From NCBI RefSeq assembly GCF_003086295.3, contig NC_092047.1, forward strand, positions 116,910,449-116,974,448: DNA of 64,000 nucleotides, in the 5' to 3' direction. Below, piece by piece: positions 13,601-25,159 of the stretch. The DNA comes from Arachis hypogaea (Eukaryota; Streptophyta; Magnoliopsida; Fabales; Fabaceae). Position numbers and translations under genes: made by a program. Within the stretch, counting starts at the first letter, position 1; every line of letters starts with the position of its first letter. The notes beneath the pieces are model-generated. The model saw nothing but the letters and a program-made list of their open reading frames with translations. It was not told the origin of the DNA and made no database searches.

Positions 13601-13980
13601 AGTACTAATTATTATTGCTTGATAATTCCATTCTGGAGACTAGAGAGATGTTTAAAATATTCAGCAATGAATGGATCGCGACAGCCTAACTTAACTAATT
13701 AACCTGGTTTCTTAACTATGTAATAAAAAATTTTAATTTTCACCTATAAAAATATTTTATGATTAATCATCTTTTTTGTATCATGTCCAACATTAAATCG
13801 AATAAATTCTAATACCATATTTTTACTAATGAACTAATTCAATATCTCCTATTTATGAATACCATAAAAAAATTTATCTTTAATTAATTCGGGACATGTA
13901 AAAACAAATCAATAATTAAAAAAATAAACTATTATATAAGACATGATAGATATATAGATATATACTTATTTCTGTATCTC
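10640..13980. other. Intergenic AT-rich DNA
   Basis: No credible gene. Apart from the fold-back element at 11710-11882 there is only AT-rich sequence. A frame near 13442-13702 shows no domain. This lies upstream of the RPA70-like pseudogene. Confidence 0.5.
11710..11882. mobile_element. Fold-back MITE-like element, about 66-bp imperfect arms
   Basis: The left arm (around 11723-11788) and right arm (around 11811-11875) are inverted copies with several mismatches. Both contain ATATACTAGTATTTCAATAA-type and TTTTTAATTGTTGAT-type motifs. They are separated by a short AT-only centre. The right arm is also found in diverged form at 52080-52160. There is no coding capacity. Confidence 0.65.
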
Positions 13981-13996
13981 TTTTTATAAGGAAACT

Positions 13997-14035
13997 AGCG
14001 GCTCAACAGGCACGTTTCATGCCTGTTCAGCCGCT
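13997..14035. repeat. GC-rich 16-bp inverted repeat (hairpin) in AT-rich DNA
   Basis: Left arm AGCGGCTCAACAGGCA (13997-14012), 7-nt loop, and right arm 14020-14035 complementary with one mismatch. It stands out because the surrounding kilobases are strongly AT-rich. There is no T-run or gene upstream that would make it a terminator. It could be the centre or end of a small DNA transposon. Confidence 0.7.
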
Positions 14036-17000
14036 TTTCAATTGTTTTTAAGAAATTAATTTTATTTTTTTGTCAATATATCATTCACTCTTTAAATTTA
14101 TTAAATTAGCATTTTTTTATTTTAATATTGATGTGACTTTATTTATATCATATTTTATTAAAATTAAAATTACTATAAACCAAAATATAATTCAAAAAAT
14201 AATGATAATAATATTATTCTGATTCAAAAAGAGTATATATAAATCAAAATACATGTTAGTTATTTACAAAAGATAATTTTTACTTAAATGTCATGGATAT
14301 TTATATTTGTCTTCTTCTTTTTTAAATGGTAGGACAAAATATGAATCTAAATATGAAGAGGTCTTCATTTTTTTAAAAATAGTGAAAAAATAGAATAAAT
14401 GAAAATTCTTTTTTTTTTTAAATATCAAAATATAAAAATAATTAATAAACAAAATAGGAGAGTATAAAAATTGTGTATCTGAACAAAATCCTTCGTAATT
14501 CATCATACATCTTATCAATAACTTCTTTAGTCTTAAAAAACGGTCAGATTTACTGACCATAAAAATAAATATATAAACCCTTCAAAATTATTCAATTAAA
14601 AATTATGTGTAACAAAATCAAAATAAAAACTTAGAAATATTATTTATAAATTAACTATTTATAAACGTTATTAAGTTTAATTATTTATTTTTAATTAGTA
14701 TTTAATTTGAAGCCGAGATAAAAATTTGTATTCAAAGCACTCTATCTTCATACATAATTTCAAATGTTAAAAAATATTTTATTTTTTTAATTTTATATTT
14801 AGTTTTTTAAATTATCTTTAATTTTATTATTTTTTCAAATTATTAATTTATAATTTTTATTATATCCCCTTACTATATCAAACACTATTCTTTCTCTTAT
14901 TATTCTCTATACACATACCTGTCATTGTCTAATCGCCATTATTATATTATTTTATTCTTTCTCGTTTTTTTTTTCTTCTCCTTCCACCTTCTTTTCACCT
15001 ACCGTAATTAATTATTACTAAGTATTTATATGTTACATCTTTTATATGTTAATCATATAACCAGTGCCATATGCTAAACAAATGATATTATAGAAATCAA
15101 AATAAATTATATTTTTGTAATATAATTCATTTATTTTAGTTTAATTTAAAAATAAATGTTCATATTACTCAAATTTTAAATATAATACTTTGTATAATTA
15201 ATAATTTTAAAATATAAAAAATAATATTACCCCATATGAAGTAATTTAAAAGAGAAAAAAATGAATTTAACAAAATATTAGACTTTTTCAATTCATCATT
15301 AATAGGTACAAACATATTTAAAAAAATAAAGAATACATAAAAGATGAAAAAAATTAGTTCTTTCTTGGTAAGAAAAAAAAGATAGAATACTATCTTTGTA
15401 CGTGAAATATTGGGGACAAATTAAAAAGGTAGAAGAACGATAAAAATATCAAATTGGGTAAGTAAATTAAAGAGAAAAAAAATATAGGTGAAAGTTATAC
15501 GTGAATGTAGTAACTGCAATAAAATTAAATAAAATTTGTAACGATGGATGTGATGAAATCGATGGTGTTAAAAGTAAAAAAATAATGGCAGGAAGAGAAA
15601 TATAACATAGCGTACTAAGAGGTAAAAAAAAAAAAGTAGTAGAATTGATGAAATTATTAAAAAAAATAAAAAAGATATATATTTTTTATGATTACAAAAA
15701 AAATTCTAATAGAATAACTAGAGTGAGGCTAAATTACTAGATAGACCATAAGAGTACAGTACTCACAGACATACTCAAAACAACACTATACAAACAAAGA
15801 CTAACATAAAATTAAATAAAATATTATTTAAATGAATACCTCAGAATATAATAACAACTTTTTGAATAATTGTTCATAAGACAAAGGAGAATCAGAAAAA
15901 TATAAAAAAAATAAAAAGAGAGATTGTGGGAATAAATAATTGAATAGAAGTTATGCGTGAGTTTTTGTAACCGTTAGTGAAATATGTTAGTGAAATAAAT
16001 TACTAGACAATATTTTTGAATAATGTTAATAGGGTTAAAATAAGAAATAGAAAATTGGACACCAAATCCTATGTATTGGTATTATATATTGTTATAGATA
16101 TATAACGTGCTTTTGATAAACAAATAGAAAAACATATTAAAATAAGAAAATTGCTCAAAAATAATAAGTATTGTGCAATTGAAATGGGTGTTCAATTGTT
16201 GTTTTCATTATGCTGGAGCAGATATATGACTATATTCCTTTCCTAGGTTTTGTGTGGGATTGTTCATAGTTCATAGGAAATTTGGAAAAACACGTGGGAA
16301 ACGGATGACTTTGGTAGGGTGAAGTGGGGACCCATGCACTTTCATGGAAACAGGCGTAATAGTAAAATGTATATGAATTGGGTGTGGTTGGCGCCATATG
16401 GAAAAGAACATGGTTACGTAGGACATTATCCAAATAGCATTACAATTTGCTCCTATACGTGCTTACCTACTTTGAGCCAACCACGTTTGAATATGGTAAT
16501 GTCCTTCAAATGCTTAGATACGTAACTCTTCACCTCTCTTTTATTCCTCAACATCTCAACTATATATGTTCTAATGCACCTCTTATAGTTAACAAGCTAA
16601 GAGTAATTATTATTACTAATGACTCGTAGTGCTAAACTTTTAAATTAGTCTACATCCAAGTGTCTAATTAATGTATAGACAAACGGAAAACAAAAATATT
16701 TTGTCGTACATATATATACATATAAAAGAGAAGTTGCAAATAAAACAATTAATTAAAACCGCTAAAATTAAAAAGAGTGTTTGCCTTAAACGGGCAAATA
16801 CTTGGTGTTTGTTTAGGTACTATTAGATCGATCAAAAAAAATTTTGTCAATTAAAATTTATTTTTATTTTTTAGTGTGTCTGACAAATTTTTAATAATAA
16901 AATTAAAAATACTAAAAAAATAAAAAAAATCTTTTTTAAAAAATTATAATTTTACATTTTTTTTAAAAAATATTTTTTTAAAAAAAAGTTTTTTTCACAT

Positions 17001-18599
17001 GTACTTTTATTTTATTTTATTCAAATATAATTGATAGATAAAAATATATTTTTACATTAGATATTTAAATATAAAATCACTTTTATTGTTATAAAAGTTT
17101 TTTTTATAAAATATCATTAAAAAAATTTTTTTTTTGAGAATGACGGTCAAACAAGTTCTCAATGTGAAAGAGCAGGACGCTAATAAATTAAGGGAATATT
17201 GTATGAGAAGAAGAATAATGTGATAAAGAATTGGTTCTCTCTTTTCCCACGCACAAATGGGATCAATTTCTTTTCCTTTTAGTAAACTTTCATTTTGTTG
17301 ATATTTGATTTTATGAGATGCTCTTCATCTCTTTTTATCACTTTTGTTAAAGTAGTGAAAAATGCTGAATTGATGCCCTTGCGGAGATTTCGTGGTTGGT
17401 AGCAGGTTAAATTGATTTGGTCCTCATACAGCAAGAAGGTTTAGCCTCTTTGTCTCTTTAAATACCTGGTTAATAATGTGATTTATTCAATCTATCTTTT
17501 AAAAACAATATCAATTATCAAATCAGTCTATATAAAATATGTTATAATTAATACAACATGTATATTAAAAATATGTAAAATATAAAAATATTATTTAAAA
17601 ACTATTTTATGAAGATAGATCTTATGAACGTTGAAATTATACTTAAAGGCTTAGTTACATTTTGAATTAATAATAATAATAATTCACACTTGTATCAATT
17701 AATAATCACCCATAATGAACATTCACCTATTCTCTCTTTTTTTTCTGACTTTTCTCTGTTTTTAACCTCTTGCTAAGATTCTCACAAATTTAAATAGTAA
17801 GCTTTGATTTAATCAATATATGCTTAATAAAAAATAGCATGGTTTCTATTTTAATAAAAAAAGTTTCGATAACCATAATAAACATATGCTTGTACAAAAA
17901 TAGTCTTGTGTGATTTAATCACAATATGCTTAATTTATCTTTAAAAAAAAACACGAATTATTATATTGTAGTGAATATTTATTATCCTATCGCAGTATCG
18001 CTTATTATTTGAGTTATTTCTCATCCTTTGATTTTTAATCGTCTAGCAAAACATCATTTGTTTATTTAAGCATGACTATTTGATAGTCCATGCATGATGA
18101 CATGTGAAATTATAGATGGAGACGTAGGGTGTGGATTAAATCGCATTAAAATGCATTGAAGAGGTTACTGTATGTGTCAGAGGATCAGAAATCTTTTTTA
18201 GCATTATGGGCTGTCTTTTTCCGGATGTTTAGGAAACAGGCCACAGCCTATCACCGACCGCGTCAGCTTTAATCCGTTTCCTACGTTGTCTCCAACATAC
18301 ACTACCCTATACATACATACAACTCCCTCTTCGTATTTTAATACGAAAAATATGTAATTATTTTTATGTAAAATTATATGTAGTCATAAACTTTTTTTTA
18401 CTATATTTTCTTATTTTGTATATAATTATTACTTTTTTTCAAAAGATTCTACATTTTTATTCCTACATGTTATCAAAATTATTATTACATTTTTTTCTAG
18501 AAAATAAATATTAGATATAAAAAAGATAATACTAATTAAATAGCAAAATCATTTTAACATTATTACCACTATCGCTCCCATTATACTAGCTAGTACTAA

Positions 18600-18646
<47 letters not shown>

Positions 18647-19898
18647 CTATATATTATTACGTTTAGATTCACCCAACAAAAAAGGGCTATCACGTTTGTC
18701 ATGATAGTGATAAACTCTTTAACGCTAGAATAAGTGTTTACAAAACTCATCCATAATGTTGGATGAACTGTTCTTTAATTTTTACTTTTTTAGTGTTATT
18801 TAAATGTCTCAGTTTTAGTTTTATCCTATTCATATTATGAAGAAAAGACAATATGAAATTTAAGTACACTACTGGTAATGAAAATGTGTTGATCATCATA
18901 TGTATATATAATTATATATATTTTGACATATCTGTGGCATTTCCTAATCCAAATTTTTAAACTCGTGAGTTGTTTTGTACCTATTTTTAATAAGTATCTA
19001 AGATTCGATTTCATGCTTTCACGATTTCAGGTTTTGCTGTAAAGGCCTTAGAAGTCACGAATTCTAATCCTCTCCATGGCTACATACTATTAGTACTATT
19101 ACTACAAACACCGACATTATCCATTTCCCAATTACTATGCACAAATAGCACCCACTATTATTATTATCCCGTGCCACTCATCGTATCTCGATTTTTTATT
19201 TTCATATTGTAGAGCAGTGTGTATATATATATAAAAACTACTACACCTTTTAACGATGTCTACTTTTTATAATATAAATCACGTCTAGATTACGTTTAAA
19301 TGCTAAATCACTATAACCTATAATAATTTATATAAAAATATCAAAAAACACATACGTATAATAATATACAAAAAATTATAATTTTAAACTTTATTTATTT
19401 TATTTAGATAATTTATCTTATTATTTTTATGCACTTTCCTAATTCTTAATAATATATTTTTTTTCTATAGATCAATGGTCAATAGATAAATCTAAGTATC
19501 TAATTATTACCACTTTAATTTTTTTCCAACCAAATTTTGCTGACTCACCAGCCATATCCATTTAATTAATATGAGAATCACAAGAAATAAAAGAATCAAT
19601 ATTCAAAGCTTACACACACCCGGCTCATATACCCTGTGAAATTCCGAGTATTATCTGACGTGTGAAACACCTCACGCTGTATATCTTCCAAAATTGAAGA
19701 CCATTTGTGATTGGATTGGGGTAAAGGCAAATCTTGGATACAACTTTAAATATTAAAGAACTTTGTAATGGAGAGGAATAATATACCCTACTTCTATATA
19801 TTGTCAACCGCGCCTCCGTCGGAATAAATCCAACTTTTCTATATAAAAAAAAAAAAAAAAAGAAAAGAATGTGAACTTGATTTTATTATTTGAAAAAA
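14036..19898. other. Long AT-rich intergenic stretch
   Basis: No gene could be supported on either strand. Content is poly-A/T-rich sequence, an isolated CACGTG at 16291-16296, a short GC-richer block around 18180-18300, and a TA microsatellite. Short frames at 16230-16629 and elsewhere have no recognisable domain. Confidence 0.5.
18604..18645. repeat. (TA)n microsatellite
   Basis: About 20 uninterrupted TA dinucleotides within AT-rich intergenic DNA. Confidence 0.9.
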
Positions 19899-20156
19899 GG
19901 ATAAATATATTTCTGATCTTTTGTCCCGCAGATATTTTTGTCACTGACCATTAAAAAATATTTTTAAATTTTTGACCTTTACAAAAATTGAATGGATTAA
20001 TTCCTGACAGAGGTATTTGGACGGATCAATCCCTGACGGAGGTATTTGGACGGAGGGACTGATTCGTCCAAGTTTTATGAATATCAGGGACTTAAAAGTA
20101 TTTTTCAATGGTCATGGATAAAAATGTCCGCGGACAAAAGGTTAGGAACCTATTTG
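19899..20156. mobile_element. Fold-back element with internal tandem duplication
   Basis: The left arm (CTTTTGTCCCGCAGATATTTTTGTCA...TGACCATT) and the right arm reading inward from 20156 (CCTTTTGTCCGCGGACATTTT...TGACCATTG) are inverted copies. The middle contains a duplicated CTGAC(A/G)GAGGTATTTGGACGGA unit, near 20005 and 20034. It looks like a non-autonomous DNA transposon with no coding capacity. Confidence 0.65.
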
Positions 20157-20351
20157 TTTTTTTTTTTTTTTTTCATATAGGCTCGTCCAACGGCGAAACA
20201 GTCTGACAGAGACTCGTCAGTGTACCTGTACGTAGACACTAAGAAAAATAGCAATGAATTCATGTAGATATATATAGTCATCATAGTGTTTACAATTGGA
20301 TAAGTAGGCTCTAAATGGTAGAATATGATTAACATATTCTTTCACATTTTT

Positions 20352-20356
<5 letters not shown>

Positions 20357-20391
<35 letters not shown>
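20357..20391. repeat. (AT)n microsatellite
   Basis: About 17 AT dinucleotides preceding TTTTCC. Confidence 0.85.
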
Positions 20392-20395
<4 letters not shown>

Positions 20396-20716
20396 CCTAC
20401 CACTTATAATATATCAAGTTTAATGGAAAAATTATAGATATCCTAATATTTAAGGTATGTAGCATTCTTCAATAATTAAATACTAAATTAAAACAAGAGA
20501 CTAAATTTCACATTTTCACTCTTATTGTATGAAGCTGAGTCATCGTGTATATGGATAATTTTTTAAGGTCACTGTAATAATGAGGCTCAATGTTATTGAT
20601 ATGGAAGAAGGTTTGGTGTCATTCTCGGATATGGATTGTTGGGGTTTCATACCAATCTGTGGGGCAGCCTTTTTTCTGGTGTCAGGTACCAGAAATCGGA
20701 CCCTGCGACATGTTTA

Positions 20717-20942
20717 TTTTCAGCTTTGGACCAACAATTCGTTGGATCCGATTTGAAGAAGATGAAAATTTGAATTGGGTAAAGGTGAACTCGGACCGTC
20801 CGAGTTGCTAGTTGGGGATATTTTTTTTTTTCAGCTTTGGATCAACAACTCGTTGGGTCTGATTTGAAGAAAATGAAAATTTGAATTAGCTTAAAGTGAA
20901 CTCGGACCGTCCGAGTTGCTAGTGGGGGATTTTTTTTTTTGT
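20717..20942. repeat. Tandem duplication, ~111-bp unit, each with a 19-bp palindrome
   Basis: Two units start with CAGCTTTGGA at 20721 and 20832. They share TCGTTGG(A/G)TC(C/T)GATTTGAAGAA, and each contains the odd-length palindrome AACTCGGACCGTCCGAGTT (20788-20806 and 20899-20917). A related shorter palindrome, TCGCACGGTGCGA, lies near 20986. Similar palindromes at 54374-54392 suggest sub-terminal repeats of a DNA transposon family. Confidence 0.75.
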
Positions 20943-21059
20943 TAAATGAAATCGTAGGGTCCGTGTTGTTGAGGACTTGCATGTCGCACGGTGCGAGTTG
21001 CTCTCACCAACACCCACGGTCCGATTTTTTTGTAACCTGACACCACCCCTTTGTGCAGC

Positions 21060-22200
21060 ACCCCTCCTTCCCATAACGTGGTCCAACCCCAACCTTCCAT
21101 CCATATAGAAATTAATTAGTGTAATAATGATATAAAGATACAAAATTATATTTAATAAATAAAATATAAATAAAAATATTATATTTAAAAATATTAAATT
21201 AATATGTTTTATGTTTATTTTAATAAAAATATAAAAAGACAAAATTTATTTTTTATTTTTTATTAATTTTTATAATTATATTTTTTATTGTTAGATATTT
21301 TTTAAATATTTAAATAAAAATGAATTAAATTAAATTTTTATAATTTATTTTAATTTATTATTAAATAAAATATAAAAATATTAATTTTTTATATCTTATT
21401 TTCAACGTCTTATTTCATTCTATATTTTGAATTTGAATCAAATGCGGCCTAATAGAATGATTTTACATTGCTTTTTATTATGTTGATAAATTAATTTATT
21501 GACTATAGGATATATAAAAAATATACGCTTTTAACGAATGAGATCAATTAAAAAAACAATCTCTTATCTAAAAGGGACCTTGATACTTCAACAATTTAGG
21601 CAAGTTTGACAATTAAGTTGCTGCCTTCGTTAATCCTATACACCGTATATAAATTGTTCCTTTTCAATAATAAACAATTCAACATTAATAATAAATATTT
21701 TATTATTTATTAGAATATTAAAACATGAATTTTTGTAACAAATATGTAAACACACTTCCTATGAATCCATAAATAAAATAGTTTTAGCAGAAGTCTAATT
21801 TTTTTTAAGTTTCTACTAATACATAAATTTTTAAATTATATCCTTAATATATATGGTAGATCGCAAAACCTTTAGAAATGTAGTGTTTTTTTTTTCTTCT
21901 GTAAATTCAGCATTTTAAATACATTTTTAGAATTTCATAGTTTATTTCTTTAAACATGAGTATTGAGTGTTTACAATATTGTTTAGAATAATTGAAAGTA
22001 AAAAATAAATCAACATAAACACAACTAAATAATAAATATTAATACACACGTAATACGCAGATATGTATGAGGAGTAGTGTATTGTTGGTATTTTTTGGTA
22101 TTATGACTGACAGCTCAACAAAAAGAAAAGATGAAGAGAGAATTTAAAGATAATCAAGAAAAGAGAAAAAATAATAAAATAAAATAAAAAATGGAGTCAG
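21060..22200. other. AT-rich upstream region of the sugar transporter
   Basis: No gene seen. From about 21100 to 22190 the sequence is A/T-rich. It should hold the distal promoter of the hexose transporter gene. Confidence 0.5.
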
Positions 22201-22205
22201 CGCTC

Positions 22206-22213
22206 TATTTAAA
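22206..22213 (+). promoter_or_regulatory. TATA-like box of the hexose transporter gene
   Basis: TATTTAAA lies about 120 bp upstream of the ATG at 22330. It precedes a pyrimidine-rich leader, which is typical spacing for a plant TATA box and 5' UTR. Confidence 0.6.
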
Positions 22214-22280
22214 CACTTGCCACTCCCCATCGTAAAGCTCCACATTGTTTCCCTTTCGCTCTCTGATCTTCTTTCACACA

Positions 22281-22304
22281 CTCTCTCTCTCTCTCTCTCT
22301 CTCT
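22281..22304 (+). repeat. (CT)12 microsatellite in the 5' UTR
   Basis: A run of twelve CT dinucleotides 26-49 bp upstream of the transporter start codon. CT/GA leader tracts are common in plant genes and can affect expression. Its effect here is unknown. Confidence 0.85.
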
Positions 22305-22329
22305 TCATTGGTTAATATTTCTCGTCAGA

Positions 22330-25159
22330 ATGCCGGCCGTGGGAGGAATTGGCCCCGGAGGGGGCAAGGAGTATCCCGGAAACCTAACTCCTTTCGTGAC
22401 AGTAACATGCATAGTTGCAGCCATGGGAGGCTTGATCTTCGGTTACGATATAGGAATCTCCGGTATATATATAATAGAAAAACAAGATTTGAAGCTTATT
22501 ACGAATAAGTTGAATGAAACAGATCTAAGAACTAATTTGAATTTGTTTGCATATGGTGAATAGGTGGAGTGACTTCAATGGATCCGTTCTTGAAGAAGTT
22601 TTTCATGTCGGTGTACCGCAAGAAGCACAACGATAAGACCACCAACCAGTACTGCCAATACGACAGCCAGACGCTCACCATGTTCACCTCCTCCCTCTAT
22701 CTGGCGGCGCTGCTTTCCTCCCTGGTCGCTTCCACCATCACCAGGAAGTTCGGCCGGAAACTCTCCATGCTATTCGGAGGCCTCCTCTTTCTTATCGGTG
22801 CTCTCATCAATGGCTTCGCCCAAGCCATTTGGATGTTGATCGTTGGTCGGATCTTGCTCGGTTTCGGTATCGGTTTCGCCAATCAGGTATTATTTTTTTT
22901 TCTCATTTCTGTGAGTTATAAATAATTATTTTGCTTTGGTGTCTCTTTAAAGTATTCATTATTCCTTAAGATTCTTGACCGTGAATCTGTTTTTTTTTTT
23001 TTCCATATTGACAATTAAAAATTTCACTCGGTTGATTTCAAAGCACACGTTAGCTAAATTTTTAGAGAAAAATTATCTAATTTTAATTTGAAAAAATATC
23101 AGTGTGTTGTCTTATTGGGCAGCACCGAACATGGCTATGTCTCCGATATTCTCTGCCTCTGTGCTGAAATGAACTACAAATCTCCCCTGTTTCAAATTAA
23201 GACATGAAACGAAACAGATCTCTGTTGAGCTTTGATTTCATCCTTCCGTTTTCTTCTTTTATTTTATTTTATAATAATCTAAGAACGGGCAATTATAGTC
23301 GTTCAATGCGTCCGTTTTCCACTATTTGATCATCATTATTGGTTATATCAAGTTTTCATTTTTTTACTTTTCCTTTCCCTTTTTTTTATATATTTTTCCA
23401 GATCTGTAAACTTATTTTCCTGCTGTCATAAATTAATCCTTACCCTCTAAAAAAACAAAAGGTAGCCGGTACTGAAAAGACAACAACAGAGAAATATATT
23501 TATTTATTTAAGCTGAAGAGAAACACAGAGACCAAGTCTTGGTAAAAAGTTACTATAGTAAAATGCACTTATAAATCTTTTAATCATTCATTTCATTGAA
23601 CATATTTAAAAATTTTAGTTAGTCCCAAAAGTCACGCATGTAGTTTTCGGCTTGATTTGACTCTCTGCTCCTTTCCTCTCCAATTTGAAGGTTGAGTGTG
23701 TTGGCTTAATTGGGACTTAAATTAGTCCAACTTGACAGCTTTTAAATTACTATTGGCAATATTATTGTGGAACAATAGCACGTTTTTCATCCCATGTGAT
23801 GTGACATTCTCGATTTTAATTTCCACTCTGCTTAATCCTTTTTCCATGTAATTGATTTGACCGTTTTGATTAATCTATATAATTAAAAAAAAAAATAGAG
23901 ACCCACCAATAAATAAAGCTATTAGTTGTAGGGTTTTGCTTTTTCCAAGAAACGTGACAAGTTGATAACAACTTGTGGCATATTGTGTATATGAACATGA
24001 GTGTTTACTATTTAATATTTGATTTCACAACTAACTATTACATTGAATTATTTAACAGTCTGTGCCACTGTACTTGTCGGAGATGGCTCCATATAAATAC
24101 AGAGGAGCTTTGAACATTGGGTTCCAATTGTCCATCACAGTTGGGATCCTAGTGGCGAATGTGCTCAACTACTTCTTCGCAAAAATCAAAGGTGGATGGG
24201 GATGGAGGCTTAGTTTGGGTGGTGCAATGGTCCCTGCACTCATCATCACAATCGGATCACTGGTCCTTCCAGACACACCCAACTCCATGATCGAGCGTGG
24301 AGACCACGAAAAGGCCAGGCAACAACTGAGGAAGGTTCGCGGCGTGGAAGACATTGATGAAGAGTTCAACGATCTTATTGCCGCAAGTGAGGAATCGAAG
24401 AAGGTGGAACACCCTTGGAGGAACCTGCTGCAACACAAGTACAGGCCTCATCTCACCATGGCAATCATGATTCCATTCTTCCAGCAATTCACGGGCATTA
24501 ATGTCATCATGTTTTATGCGCCTGTGTTGTTTGGCTCTATTGGCTTCAAGGACGACTCTGCTCTCATGTCAGCCGTCATCACCGGCGTCGTGAATGTGGC
24601 TGCCACAGTTGTCTCTATCTATGGGGTTGACAAGTGGGGTAGGAGAGCCCTTTTTCTAGAAGGCGGAGCCCAAATGATCATATGTCAGGCCGTAGTAGCT
24701 GCCGCTATTGGAGCCAAGTTCGGAATTGATGGAAACCCCGGTGATTTGCCAAAGTGGTATGCTATTGTGGTGGTGATGTTTATTTGCATCTATGTGGCCG
24801 GGTTTGCATGGTCATGGGGTCCTCTTGGGTGGTTGGTGCCCAGTGAGATCTTCCCATTGGAAATTCGTTCAGCCGCTCAAAGTATCAACGTGTCTGTCAA
24901 CATGCTCTTCACCTTTTTCGTGGCGCAAATATTCTTGACCATGCTTTGCCACATGAAGTTTGGCTTGTTCATCTTCTTTGGATTTTTTGTTGTCATAATG
25001 ACCATCTTCATCTACTTCTTCCTCCCTGAAACTAAGGGTATCCCAATTGAAGAGATGGGCAAGGTTTGGAAGGCACACCCATATTGGTCTAAATTCGTTG
25101 AAAATGATGATTATGGCCATGAAGTTGAGTTGAATAAGGGAGCTGTCAAGAATGTGTAA
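22330..25159 (+). CDS. STP-type monosaccharide/H+ symporter (sugar carrier protein C / STP1-like)
   Basis: Three exons: 22330-22462, 22564-22886 and 24059-25159. Introns are 101 and 1172 bp with GT-AG sites, giving a 518-aa protein, the usual length for STPs. It is a plasma-membrane major-facilitator hexose/proton symporter with about 12 predicted membrane segments. Visible family marks: the MPAVGG start, [19 protein letters not shown] in and after TM1, [58 protein letters not shown] at the end of the first half, [54 protein letters not shown], and [11 protein letters not shown] after TM12. It resembles Ricinus sugar carrier protein C and Arabidopsis STP1 more than other STP clades, which is why I call it STP1-like. 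Exon phases agree and no lesion is seen. The start is the only ATG that gives the conserved N terminus. Expected role is uptake of glucose and similar hexoses from the apoplast. Confidence 0.95.

Noticed and set aside
20919..21242. 107-codon minus-strand frame
   Set aside because: It is made of AT-rich low-complexity sequence plus the palindromic tandem repeat. No domain.
24169..24487. Minus-strand frames within the sugar transporter third exon
   Set aside because: They are antisense shadows of a strongly conserved coding exon.
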